From: Hyphomicrobium facile
GTDB lineage: Bacteria; Pseudomonadota; Alphaproteobacteria; Rhizobiales; Hyphomicrobiaceae
Direction: 5' to 3'
Length of the DNA: 64,000 bases
Assembly: GCF_900116175.1 (NCBI RefSeq)
Contig: NZ_FPCH01000003.1
Span: forward strand, 124,001 to 188,000
The notes under the pieces are model-generated. The model searched no databases, was not told where the DNA came from, and saw only the letters and a program-made list of their open reading frames with translations. The position numbers and the translations under genes were made by a program. This document shows, piece by piece, positions 19,510 through 27,656 of the stretch. Position 1 is the first letter of the stretch; each line of letters begins with the position of its first letter.

Positions 19510-20226
19510 TCACCATTCATATCCAAAGTAGTCGATTTCAGCCTTTGCGTGCTTCTCGACATAAGCGCGCGCGGCCGGGTTTAGATAATCCCGATGGCTC
19601 GCCGTGCGCGGGCGCAGCCCCGCCTTGGCGTCGGGCAGCGCGAGCGGCTCTTTGATGCCCAATCGATCGAGGGTCGCGCGGAGACCGGACTCAAGTTCTT
19701 CGTAACGAATGAAGTGGTCGACCAGCACATTTTGCCCCGAAGCATACATGAACCAGTTGGTCAGCATGACAGGCGGGATCTTGTGGAGAATATAGTCGTT
19801 GACCCTCTCCTTGGTGTGATCCGACGTTTTCCGGTTGTTCCAGAAATACTGGCTTATCGCCCGGTCGTAGGGATTACGCACGACGGTGAACTTGAAATAC
19901 TCGTTCCAAATTTTTTTCGGCAACCCGCGCTGAATCCGGAACGCCGGCATGTGATCATAGAAGGTCACGCGGGGACGATGGTGCTTTTCCAGCGGAACGA
20001 ACGGAGGGATCGGCAGAGACACGTACGCAGCCCGGTGAAGCGGGATTCGCAAATTGCGCGGCCTGCGAGATTCCAAGAATTGCGCGTATTTTGGATCCTT
20101 GGCTTCCATGCCTGGCGTGACGATGTCTTCAGGGCCGCAGAAAAGGGAGAGCTGCATCTCCACGCTTGAGCCGCCCGTCTTGCCCGTTTTGACAAAAATG
20201 AACTTGTGACGGTGCGAGACGATCAT
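19510..20226 (-). CDS. PAPS-dependent sulfotransferase family protein
   Basis: 238 residues from the ATG at 20226 (AGGG about 6 bases upstream). This start matches the usual M-I-x-S-H-x-H-K-F-I-F beginning of the family; upstream ATGs at 20292, 20307 and 20328 are possible. The frame stays open far into the next gene, but that part is a shadow of the Nramp-like gene. The 5'-phosphosulfate loop is KTGKTGGSS (13-21), and the 3'-phosphate motif lies around F-T-V-V-R-N-P-Y-D-R-A near residue 120. The acceptor is unknown. Adjacent cysC would supply PAPS. Confidence 0.82.
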   Translation of the reverse strand: MIVSHRHKFIFVKTGKTGGSSVEMQLSLFCGPEDIVTPGMEAKDPKYAQFLESRRPRNLRIPLHRAAYVSLPIPPFVPLEKHHRPRVTFYDHMPAFRIQRGLPKKIWNEYFKFTVVRNPYDRAISQYFWNNRKTSDHTKERVNDYILHKIPPVMLTNWFMYASGQNVLVDHFIRYEELESGLRATLDRLGIKEPLALPDAKAGLRPRTASHRDYLNPAARAYVEKHAKAEIDYFGYEW

Positions 20227-20405
20227 TTCCAACCCTGAGTGCTTGTGTAGTGCCGCGAGGCGGTTGCCGCTTGTTGAGGACGGCAATCGCATGACTCGTG
20301 GGATCATAATGTACTTATTTTTCCTCATCCACGGGGTTGTTCGAGGATGAAGTGAAAATTGCCGCCGCCGAACACAGGAGCGCGCTCCGTCGTTTCGATG
20401 CGGCG

Positions 20406-21725
20406 TCAGATCAACAGGAATACCAGTGTTGCAAGCGCCATTGCGACGGTTGCGATCCAGCCGATTATGAGCAACGGGCGCGGAAGCGTTAGCCGCCCCA
20501 TGATGTGTGGGTTCATCGCCATCACCATCATCACGGCCATGAGCGGCGCTGCCAAAATTCCATTGACCACTGCGGTCCAGTACAGCGCCTTGATGGGATC
20601 GATGGACGTGAAATTCAGCAACACCCCGCCGAGCGTTGCAATCGCTATCGTCGCATAGAACGCCTTTGCTTCTTGTAGCTTGTAATTCAGACCTTGCCTC
20701 CAGGAGAAAAGCTCGCTCACACCATAGGCCGCCGAACCGGCAAGTACCGGTACGGCCAGCATGCCTGTTGAAATGATCCCGATCGCAAAGAGGGCAAACG
20801 TGAATTCGCCCGCTACCGGCCGCAGTGCTTCCGCCGCTTGCGAGGAGGTTTGAATATCGGTCACGCCGGTGGCGTTCAATGTCGCGGCCGTCGCGAAGAT
20901 GATGAACAGGGCGATAAGGTTCGACACGCCCATTCCAACCATCGTGTCGATGCGAATGCGCGAAAGCTCCGGACCCGCATCTCGCGGCGTGACACATAGG
21001 GGCTTGACGTGACGCCGATGCAGCTCTTCCACTTCCTGTCCCGCTTGCCAGAAAAACAGATATGGGCTGATCGTCGTGCCAAGAACAGCGACGAGAGCCA
21101 TGGCATGGGGACCATCAAATTCGAAATGCGGAACAAACGTTCCGAGGAGGGCCGTTCCCCACGGCACATGTGCTGTGAAAGCGACGCCCACATACGTGAA
21201 CAAGCAGAGCGTGGCCCATTTGAGCACGGATGCGTACCTGGCGTAGCTGACGAACGTCTCGAGTAGAATGCACACGATGCCGAACAACACGGTGTAGACG
21301 CGTTCCTGGCCGCCGATCAGCAAACCTAATGCAGCACCCATGGCGCCAAGGTCGGCACCGAGGTTGATCACGTTCGCCACGAGCAACAGAAAGACAACGC
21401 TGCGGAGCAGCCACGGTGAATAGTGGCGTCGCAAATTGTGCGCGATGCCGTGGCCGGTTACGCAGCCGATCCTTGCGGCGATTGCCTGGATGGCGGTCAT
21501 CAGTGGAAAGCTGAACAACATGGTCCACGCAAGGCCATAGCCGAATTGCGCTCCGACCTGGCTGTAGGTCGCGATGCCGCTCGGGTCATCATCGGCGGCA
21601 CCCGTGACCAACCCGGGTCCCAATCTTGCGAAGAACCCCGCCGAAGATGGCGACGCAGCCGCGACTTCATTGGGAGGACTGACGATATCAGCAGTCGTTT
21701 CAGTCGCGTTCGGATCGGTTGACAT
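20406..21725 (-). CDS. Nramp-related membrane transporter lacking the usual metal motif
   Basis: 439 residues, about 11-12 transmembrane helices, Nramp fold. In the first helix the usual D-P-G-N is replaced by D-D-P-S-G (residues 46-50). In helix 6 the classical M-P-H is replaced by S-P-Y (I-S-P-Y-L-F-F-W-Q). In known Nramps the Met of M-P-H coordinates Mn/Fe, so this is unlikely to be a normal MntH. Relatives without that Met have been linked to Mg or other substrates. It is not in a metal-regulated operon that I can see. Family assignment is firm; the substrate is open. Confidence 0.85.
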   Translation of the reverse strand: MSTDPNATETTADIVSPPNEVAAASPSSAGFFARLGPGLVTGAADDDPSGIATYSQVGAQFGYGLAWTMLFSFPLMTAIQAIAARIGCVTGHGIAHNLRRHYSPWLLRSVVFLLLVANVINLGADLGAMGAALGLLIGGQERVYTVLFGIVCILLETFVSYARYASVLKWATLCLFTYVGVAFTAHVPWGTALLGTFVPHFEFDGPHAMALVAVLGTTISPYLFFWQAGQEVEELHRRHVKPLCVTPRDAGPELSRIRIDTMVGMGVSNLIALFIIFATAATLNATGVTDIQTSSQAAEALRPVAGEFTFALFAIGIISTGMLAVPVLAGSAAYGVSELFSWRQGLNYKLQEAKAFYATIAIATLGGVLLNFTSIDPIKALYWTAVVNGILAAPLMAVMMVMAMNPHIMGRLTLPRPLLIIGWIATVAMALATLVFLLI

Positions 21726-22041
21726 AGCCGAGCCCCTTCCTGCGCAGATTTGAGGTCGATATAGCCCGCTTAAGAGGCCAGCAAAATCATTTGCGTGCCG
21801 ACCACTTCAAGCGCGCGATTTGCGACCTCGTCTACGGCAACGATGCGCTGTCGTGAATGTTCGACGCGGGCCGTCCCGTAAAGGCAACATCCAGACACGC
21901 TGGTTCGCGCCAACTGTTAAGCACCAACTGGCTAGGTCGAGCAGTCTATTTGCGGGCTCAGTTCCATCCACATATCCAAATCTTGGGTGGCCTCGGATGC
22001 AGCGCCGGGGTTCGTGCGCTGTAGTTTAATGGAGTTGACCC
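21726..22041. other. Intergenic region with no further feature seen
   Basis: About 316 bases between the divergent Nramp-like gene and the small secreted protein. It must hold both promoters. The right end has a clear ribosome site (TGGAG) 8 bases before the ATG at 22042. I see no RNA gene or strong hairpin. Confidence 0.4.
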
Positions 22042-22326
22042 ATGAAAATCACTTCAAAACACATCGCCGCCGCGGTCGGTTCTCTTGCACTCCTCGCCGT
22101 AGCTGCACCCATCGCGAATGCGAACTATCTGGGCTTGGCTGACGGCAACCCTGGACCTGCCGATATCTGGGCTGCGACACATCCGGAGTTCGGTAAAGTT
22201 GTGCATTCCCATCAGGCAACGATGGGCTTCCGCGGTTCGAGAGATTGTGCGGGCTTGCGCCAAGCCGCAATTGAGACGGGCTCGGGACGCATGTGGCATC
22301 GCTATCAGGTTTGCAGGGGCGGATGA
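22042..22326 (+). CDS. Small secreted protein, unknown function
   Basis: 94 residues. A signal peptide covers about 1-28 (K-I-T-S-K-H, hydrophobic core, A-N-A cleavage). The mature part of about 66 residues contains two Cys, several His and Trp, and no known domain. The start has GGAG at proper spacing. Two Cys in an exported peptide could form one disulfide. It stands alone between divergent and downstream genes. It resembles the short exported proteins elsewhere in the window only in layout, not in sequence. Confidence 0.7.
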   Translation: MKITSKHIAAAVGSLALLAVAAPIANANYLGLADGNPGPADIWAATHPEFGKVVHSHQATMGFRGSRDCAGLRQAAIETGSGRMWHRYQVCRGG

Positions 22327-22742
22327 ACCATGCCTTACGGTCTGCTAAAATGACCGTACGATGAATTTCTTTCCGTGCATTGCCTCGCATCTTTGGACAG
22401 AGGATGGGAGGCAATTGTGCTGAGTCTATTCTTGCCCGGAAGGGATCAAGCACGAGGCCGCTCGCTGGCTAACGATTGCCCATCATGGCCTCACCAACCC
22501 CGTCGCTGTCGAACCGACACGATTTGAGAAATCGCGGCGCGTGCGGTCTGCGACCCGACGTCCGGAACCAATCCCATACCCTGTACTGAACCCAATGTCC
22601 GCAGCCTCCTCGGCAACATGCACGAGGGCGCGTTGCGCAATACCGGTTGACGATCCGTCCGCGTCCGTCGATGAACGCAGAATGCGATCGGTTGCGCAAT
22701 GCGTTGCCGGTCAGACCGGATTTCAATCGGAGAGCGGACTTC
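22327..22742. other. Region upstream of the aldehyde dehydrogenase without a gene
   Basis: About 415 bases with no frame of convincing codon use. It contains GTGCATTGCCTCGCAT at 22375-22390, which partly matches the putative AraC half-site GTGCACT-N5-GCAA found at 25546, but as a single copy only. The promoter of the downstream gene is expected here. Confidence 0.35.
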
Positions 22743-24194
22743 ATGATCATCAGGCGGGAATTTTACATCAACGGATCCTGGTGCTCTCCCTCGCGTCCTC
22801 GCGACTTCGAGGTCATCAATCCCTCGACCGAGGAACCGTGCGCGATCATCTCGCTCGGCTCTCAAGAAGACACAAACGCGGCTGTTGCGGCGGCAAAAGC
22901 GGCATTACCCGCCTGGGCCGCGACACCGCCAAGCGAGCGTGCGCGAATCGTGTCGCGCATTCTCGAGCAGTACGAAGCACGGCTTGCCGAGTATGCTTCC
23001 GTTATTGCGATGGAGATGGGCGCGCCGATCGATTTTGCGCTCTCCGACCAAGCACCCTGCCTGCCGTGGCATACCGGTAATTTTCTCAAGGCGTTCGATA
23101 AGATCGAATGGATCAGGCCGCTCGGCCCCCACGCGCGCCGGGTTGCGGTGACGCTGGAGCCGATTGGCGTCGTCGGCCTCATTACGCCTTGGAACTGGCC
23201 GGTCAATCAAATCGCGCTGAAAGCAATCCCGGCGATGCTGGCCGGCTGCTGTTGCGTTTTGAAGCCGTCCGAAGAAGCGCCGCTCAATGCCATGCTGTTC
23301 GCCGAGTTTTGCCATGATGCGGGCGTTCCGGCCGGGGTCTTCAACCTGGTCAACGGGGACGGTGAGGGCGTTGGCACCCAACTTTCGACCCACCCGGACG
23401 TCGAGATGATCTCTTTCACCGGGTCGACGCGAGCCGGCAAGGCGATCACTCGAGCCGCGGCCGACACGCTCAAGCGCGTCGCCCTCGAACTTGGTGGTAA
23501 AGGCGCAAATCTCGTTTTCGCCGACGCCGACGAGCAAGCGGTCGCGCGCAGCGTACGCCGGATGATGGAAAATTGCGGCCAATCCTGCAACGCGCCTTCG
23601 CGAATGCTCGTCGAACGCAGCGTGTATGTGCAGGCGATTGAAAAAGCTGTCGCGACTGCGGAGTCGATCAAAGTTGGGCCTGCCGATGAACACGGCCCCC
23701 ACATAGGACCGCTGGTCAACAAGCGGCAATGGGATCAAGTCCAGGGCTACATCCAGAAAGGTTTGGAGGAGGGTGCAAGGCTGGTCTGTGGAGGCTTAGG
23801 CCTGCCGGAGGGCTTCAATCGGGGTTACTTCGTCAAACCCACAATCTTCGCCGACGTTAAGCCCGGCATGACGATCGAACGCGAGGAGATTTTCGGCCCC
23901 GTGATGGCAATGATCCCGTTCGACACCGAGGATGAGGCCGTCCGCGTCGCTAACGATACGCCTTATGGCCTTACCAACTATGTGCAAACCGGCGACGCGC
24001 GAAGGGCAAACCGTCTTGCGCTCAAGCTGAAGGCCGGAATGGTGGAGATGAACGGAAAGTCCCGTGGAGCCGGGTCGTTTTTCGGCGGCATGAAGCAATC
24101 CGGGCGAGCGCGCGAGGGCGGCGTCTGGGGGATTGAAGAATTCCTCGAGTCAAAAATCGTTTCCGACTACGATTTTTCGCTTGAAGACGCTTAG
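22743..24194 (+). CDS. Aldehyde dehydrogenase family protein
   Basis: 483 residues from the ATG at 22743 (GGAG 10 bases upstream); the frame extends to 22647, but the first 32 residues are not family-like. NAD(P) fold motifs G-V-V-G-L-I-T-P-W-N-W-P (near 130) and F-T-G-S-T-R-A-G are present, with the catalytic Glu in L-E-L-G-G-K and the catalytic Cys in G-Q-S-C-N-A (near 280). It oxidises an aldehyde to an acid with NAD(P)+. It precedes the AraC regulator and the import/monooxygenase genes in the same direction, so an aldehyde released by C-S or C-N oxygenation is a plausible substrate. The exact one is unknown. Confidence 0.93.
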   Translation: MIIRREFYINGSWCSPSRPRDFEVINPSTEEPCAIISLGSQEDTNAAVAAAKAALPAWAATPPSERARIVSRILEQYEARLAEYASVIAMEMGAPIDFALSDQAPCLPWHTGNFLKAFDKIEWIRPLGPHARRVAVTLEPIGVVGLITPWNWPVNQIALKAIPAMLAGCCCVLKPSEEAPLNAMLFAEFCHDAGVPAGVFNLVNGDGEGVGTQLSTHPDVEMISFTGSTRAGKAITRAAADTLKRVALELGGKGANLVFADADEQAVARSVRRMMENCGQSCNAPSRMLVERSVYVQAIEKAVATAESIKVGPADEHGPHIGPLVNKRQWDQVQGYIQKGLEEGARLVCGGLGLPEGFNRGYFVKPTIFADVKPGMTIEREEIFGPVMAMIPFDTEDEAVRVANDTPYGLTNYVQTGDARRANRLALKLKAGMVEMNGKSRGAGSFFGGMKQSGRAREGGVWGIEEFLESKIVSDYDFSLEDA

Positions 24195-24202
24195 CGATCA
24201 AA

Positions 24203-24248
24203 CGCACGCGCGCCGCCCACACTTTGCCGACTGTGCGACGCGCGTGCG
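24203..24248 (+). terminator. GC-rich hairpin after the aldehyde dehydrogenase
   Basis: A perfect 10-base inverted repeat, CGCACGCGCG (24203-24212) and CGCGCGTGCG (24239-24248), encloses a second small CACA/TGTG stem. It starts 9 bases after the stop. There is no T-run, so termination would need Rho, or the hairpin protects the mRNA end. Confidence 0.4.
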
Positions 24249-24436
24249 GGGTCTGTTACGAAAGCGCGAAATTCTCGCGATCCGCCAAAATTTCGAGCAG
24301 CCGAAGAGATGAGCTTCTACTGATCTGGCGGAGCCGCGCCAGAAGGGGCCCCGGTTCACGCAGTATTCCTGACGTTTGCCCATCTGGCATCGAAGTTGCA
24401 CCACCTTCCGTCGAAGCTCATTTTGCAAGATGACGG

Positions 24437-25420
24437 ATGTATCGGGAATTCTCAGTCCAAAGCACGCCTCTGCCGCAACGGGCCCGGTCATGGCAGGAAG
24501 CCGTATCCCAAATTATCTTGCCGTTCGAAGCGTCGTTTCGGCATCCAGACAGCTTCAACGCAATCTTGAGAAGTTGGGACCTTGGAACTGCGTCGCTGAC
24601 GTGGATGCGCACAGATTCGGTCCGTTACATTAGAAGAGTCGGCCACGTCCAAAGCGATCACGAAGAGAATATTCTGGTTTCCTTCTCATCGCATTCCGAC
24701 GTCTGCTTCGAGCAAGACGGCATTCGGCTTCAATGTCCGAAGAAGCAGTTCTTCATCGAAAAGGGCCGAGAACCCTCGGATTTTCTGCAAACCGACAGCA
24801 ACGAAATTTGGGTGCTCAAGATACCTCTCGCATCCGTCAAAAGGCACATCCGATCCCTAGATCCCTTCTACGGAAGACTATTCGATGGGGATTCAGGCGT
24901 CGGCGGCCTCTTGTTCGACATGGTGCAGCAAGTGCCTCACCGGTTTGGATTTTCGGATGACCGCTCGGCGGAAGGGGTCGGCAATACTTTCATCGAGCTT
25001 CTCGTCCTTGCGATCGAGTCGCACAATCGAGCGGTGAATAGCTCCCAATCTTCGGTGCAACGCGCGCACCTGAGCCGCGTCGAGCGCTTCGTGAAGCAAA
25101 ACATCGGCAATCCCAACCTTTCGCTCGAGATGATTGCGGGCGCCTGCAATATCTCCGTGCGCTACCTGCACACGCTTTTTCAAGGGAGCGGGACCTCGAT
25201 AGCGCATTGGATCAGGGACATGCGGCTGGAGGCTTGCCGGGCGCAACTTTCGGAAACAAATCGACGGGAGCGCATAAGCGAGATCGCATATCGGTGGGGC
25301 TTCAGCGATCAAGCTCAATTCAGCCGGCACTTCAAATCGCGTTATGGAATGACACCGCGAGAAATGCGCGCGACCGCAGTACAAGACACACTGAACAAGT
25401 GCTCACCGATCATCCCTTAG
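24437..25420 (+). CDS. AraC-family transcriptional regulator
   Basis: 327 residues. The N-terminal 200 residues match the AraC-binding-like cupin region found in FeaR-type regulators. The C-terminal DNA-binding domain has two helix-turn-helix units (L-S-L-E-M-I-A-G-A-C-N-I-S-V-R-Y-L-H and I-S-E-I-A-Y-R-W-G-F-S-D-Q-A-Q-F-S-R-H-F-K) followed by the usual G-M-T-P-R-E-M. Family members activate catabolic genes in response to a substrate or intermediate. It lies between the aldehyde dehydrogenase and the ABC importer, all reading right. A pair of 16-base direct repeats 22 bases apart begins 125 bases after its stop and is the likely binding site. Confidence 0.92.
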   Translation: MYREFSVQSTPLPQRARSWQEAVSQIILPFEASFRHPDSFNAILRSWDLGTASLTWMRTDSVRYIRRVGHVQSDHEENILVSFSSHSDVCFEQDGIRLQCPKKQFFIEKGREPSDFLQTDSNEIWVLKIPLASVKRHIRSLDPFYGRLFDGDSGVGGLLFDMVQQVPHRFGFSDDRSAEGVGNTFIELLVLAIESHNRAVNSSQSSVQRAHLSRVERFVKQNIGNPNLSLEMIAGACNISVRYLHTLFQGSGTSIAHWIRDMRLEACRAQLSETNRRERISEIAYRWGFSDQAQFSRHFKSRYGMTPREMRATAVQDTLNKCSPIIP

Positions 25421-25545
25421 CATCGCAAATTACTGTCCGATCGAGTGCGCGGCCGCCAACTGCTCGCGAGCTCACCGATGCTGCGCGTTCATTCTCATTT
25501 GACATGCCGGCCGGGGCGTTCGTTCGGCAAATTCAAAACTCAGCG

Positions 25546-25583
25546 GTGCACTATCGCGCAATGGTTTGTGCACTCATTTGCAA
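25546..25583 (+). promoter_or_regulatory. Tandem direct repeat, candidate AraC operator for the importer operon
   Basis: GTGCACT-N5-GCAA occurs twice, at 25546-25561 (GTGCACTATCGCGCAA) and 25568-25583 (GTGCACTCATTTGCAA). The 22-base repeat distance equals two helical turns. AraC-family proteins typically bind tandem direct repeats about 21 bases apart, next to or overlapping the -35 element. The site lies between the AraC gene and the binding-protein gene at 25769. Confidence 0.6.
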
Positions 25584-25584
25584 G

Positions 25585-25613
25585 TTGACGCCGGTCAGAC
25601 TGCTATCGTGTCA
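25585..25613 (+). promoter_or_regulatory. Possible promoter of the ABC importer operon
   Basis: TTGACG (25585-25590) begins one base after the second operator repeat and matches a -35 element in five of six bases. The region 13-17 bases further holds TGCTATCGT, which could be a weak extended -10 but is too close for the normal 17-base spacing. A strong -35 joined to a poor -10 suits an activator-dependent promoter. The exact -10 is unresolved. Confidence 0.3.
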
Positions 25614-25768
25614 ACCAAGTCGACCGGCACCTGAGACGATGGTCTCGCCAATCGGACAAAGCACACCACGACTTCCCAAATACCCGAGCCATCTTGGCTG
25701 TTCGGCATCGCCGGCGGCTTGCTGGACATGTGTATCAATTCTCGATTGAGGCAACCCAGGAAACATCG

Positions 25769-26839
25769 ATGTACAAGCGCTTCCTCACGACCTTCATCGC
25801 TATCACAGCATGCTTGGCCTTCTCTTTGACGCCGGCGCGTGCCGAAAAGAAGGATCACTTTCGGGTCGCATGGTCGATCTACGCGGGGTGGATGCCGTGG
25901 GGTTATCTAAAAGACCAGGGCATTTTGAAGAAGTGGGCGGACAAGTACAACATCACCATCGAACTCGTCCAACTCAACGACTACATCGAATCCATCAACC
26001 AATACACAGCCGGCAAGTTTGACGGATGCGCCATGGCGACCATGGACACGCTGACGATCCCGGCTGCGGGCGGCGTCGACACGACCATCCTGATCATGGG
26101 TGATTACTCGAACGGCAACGACGGCATGGTTCTGAAAACCGGCAAATCCGTTGCCGACCTCAAGGGACAGAAAGTCAATCTCGTCGAGTTCTCCGTGTCG
26201 CATTATCTGCTTGCCCGTGCGCTGAGCAGCGTCGGCCTGACAGAGCGCGATGTGACGACCGTCAACACATCCGAAAGCGACTCGGTCGCTGCATTCACCG
26301 GCTCGAACGAAATTCAGAACATCGTAAGCTGGAACCCGATGTTGAGCGACATCAAGAAAGTGCCCGGCGCTACCTCCGTATTCGATAGCTCCCAGATTCC
26401 CGGCGAGATCATGGACGTCATGACCGTGAATTCGGAAACGCTAAAAGACAATCCCGCTCTGGGCAAAGCACTCACAGGCGCTTGGTACGAGATGTTGGCT
26501 TTGATGAATTCCGGGACGCCGGAAGCGGAAAAGGCCATCGCATCGATGGCGGCGGCGTCTGGCACCGATGCCGCGGGATTCAAGGCGCAACTCGCCATGA
26601 CCTACATGTTCAACACGCCGGCTGATGCACTCAAGTTCCAGGACTCCGCTTCTTTGAAGAAGACGATGGAACTGGTCCGCTCTTTCTCATTCGATCACGG
26701 ACTGCTGGGTCAAAACGCAAAGTCGAAGGACGTCGTCGGAATCCAATTCCCGGATGGATCAACGATTGGCGATCCCAACAACATCAAGTTCCGCTTCAAC
26801 ACGACCTTCACAGCGATGGCTGCAGAAGGAAAGTTGTGA
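25769..26839 (+). CDS. ABC transporter substrate-binding protein, urea-carboxylase-associated type
   Basis: 356 residues from the ATG at 25769 (AGGAAA upstream); a longer frame to 25694 lacks this signal. A signal peptide of about 25 residues ends in A-R-A. The mature protein belongs to the NMT1/SsuA-like clan. It resembles closely the group annotated as putative urea/urea-carboxylase-region binding proteins, as I recall it (W-S-I-Y-A-G-W-M-P-W-G-Y, I-P-A-A-G-G-V-D-T-T, Q-I-P-G-E-I-M-D). In that group the ligand has been proposed to be urea or guanidine. No urea carboxylase or allophanate hydrolase is here. The neighbours are monooxygenases and an amidase, so another small N- or S-compound is possible. 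Confidence 0.88.
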   Translation: MYKRFLTTFIAITACLAFSLTPARAEKKDHFRVAWSIYAGWMPWGYLKDQGILKKWADKYNITIELVQLNDYIESINQYTAGKFDGCAMATMDTLTIPAAGGVDTTILIMGDYSNGNDGMVLKTGKSVADLKGQKVNLVEFSVSHYLLARALSSVGLTERDVTTVNTSESDSVAAFTGSNEIQNIVSWNPMLSDIKKVPGATSVFDSSQIPGEIMDVMTVNSETLKDNPALGKALTGAWYEMLALMNSGTPEAEKAIASMAAASGTDAAGFKAQLAMTYMFNTPADALKFQDSASLKKTMELVRSFSFDHGLLGQNAKSKDVVGIQFPDGSTIGDPNNIKFRFNTTFTAMAAEGKL

Positions 26840-26840
26840 G

Positions 26841-27656
26841 TTGACTCGCATCATCAATAAAAAGCCCAACCCGAGGATCACACGCTTCCTCGGGTTGGTG
26901 CCATTCGGCGCGGTCCTCATCCTGTATGTCATCTGCTCGGACATACGACTGCACGAAAATCCCAATGACAAGCTCCTGCCTTCCTTCGGTTCGATGTGGT
27001 CGGCAATCGGCCAACTTGCCTTCACCCCGGACGTCCGCACCGGCAACTATCTGTTTTGGGCCGACACTCTTTCCAGCCTGAAGAGACTCGCGTGGGGAAT
27101 GGGCGCTTCATTCGTCATTGCAATCGTATTTGGCATTGCTTTGGGACTGATCCCCTACGCTGCCTCTCTGGCTAATCCATTCGTCGCCGCACTGTCACTG
27201 GTGCCGCCCCTCGCACTTCTCCCAATCCTATTCATCGCCTTAGGGCTCGACGAGCTTTCCAAGATTGTCCTCATCATCCTGGGCGTTGCGCCATATCTCA
27301 TTCGCGAGCTGGCATTGCGCATCGAGCAGATGCCATACGAGCTGTTGGTGAAGGCTCAAACGATGGGAGCATCGACGTTTCAAATCATCGTGCGGATCGT
27401 TCTGCCGCAAATGCTTCCACGCGCGCTTGACGGGCTTCGCTTTTCGATCGGGCCCGCGTGGCTGTTTCTTATCGCCGCCGAGGCGATCGCGTCGACGGAC
27501 GGTCTTGGCTACCGCATTTTTCTCGTCCGAAGATATCTGGCGATGGACATCATCATCCCTTACGTCGCGTGGATAGCGGCACTCGCATTCCTCATGGATT
27601 TGGGACTTAGAGTTCTCAGCCAACGATTGTTCCCGTGGGCGAGGGCATCGATCTGA
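26841..27656 (+). CDS. ABC transporter permease (nitrate/sulfonate/urea-type)
   Basis: 271 residues from a TTG at 26841, one base after the binding-protein stop, with AAGGAAAG 7 bases upstream; earlier ATGs lie inside the previous gene. It has about six transmembrane helices. The BPD_transp_1 EAA-like loop reads A-Q-T-M-G-A-S-T-F-Q-I-I-V-R-I-V-L-P. It forms the channel for the ligand of the preceding binding protein. Its TGA overlaps the ATG of the ATPase gene (TGATG), so all three are translated together. Confidence 0.9.
   Translation: MTRIINKKPNPRITRFLGLVPFGAVLILYVICSDIRLHENPNDKLLPSFGSMWSAIGQLAFTPDVRTGNYLFWADTLSSLKRLAWGMGASFVIAIVFGIALGLIPYAASLANPFVAALSLVPPLALLPILFIALGLDELSKIVLIILGVAPYLIRELALRIEQMPYELLVKAQTMGASTFQIIVRIVLPQMLPRALDGLRFSIGPAWLFLIAAEAIASTDGLGYRIFLVRRYLAMDIIIPYVAWIAALAFLMDLGLRVLSQRLFPWARASI

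Noticed and set aside
20227-20997. Extension of the sulfotransferase frame into the Nramp-like gene
   Set aside because: The added residues are His/Arg-rich and come from another frame of the transporter; the family start is at 20226.
22375-22390. GTGCATTGCCTCGCAT as an AraC site before the aldehyde dehydrogenase
   Set aside because: Single copy with two mismatches and no partner 22 bases away; noted only as weak similarity.
26900-26915. GGTGCCATTCGGCGC in the permease gene, resembling the palindrome at 32866
   Set aside because: It is inside coding sequence, lacks the second arm and is best explained by codon choice.
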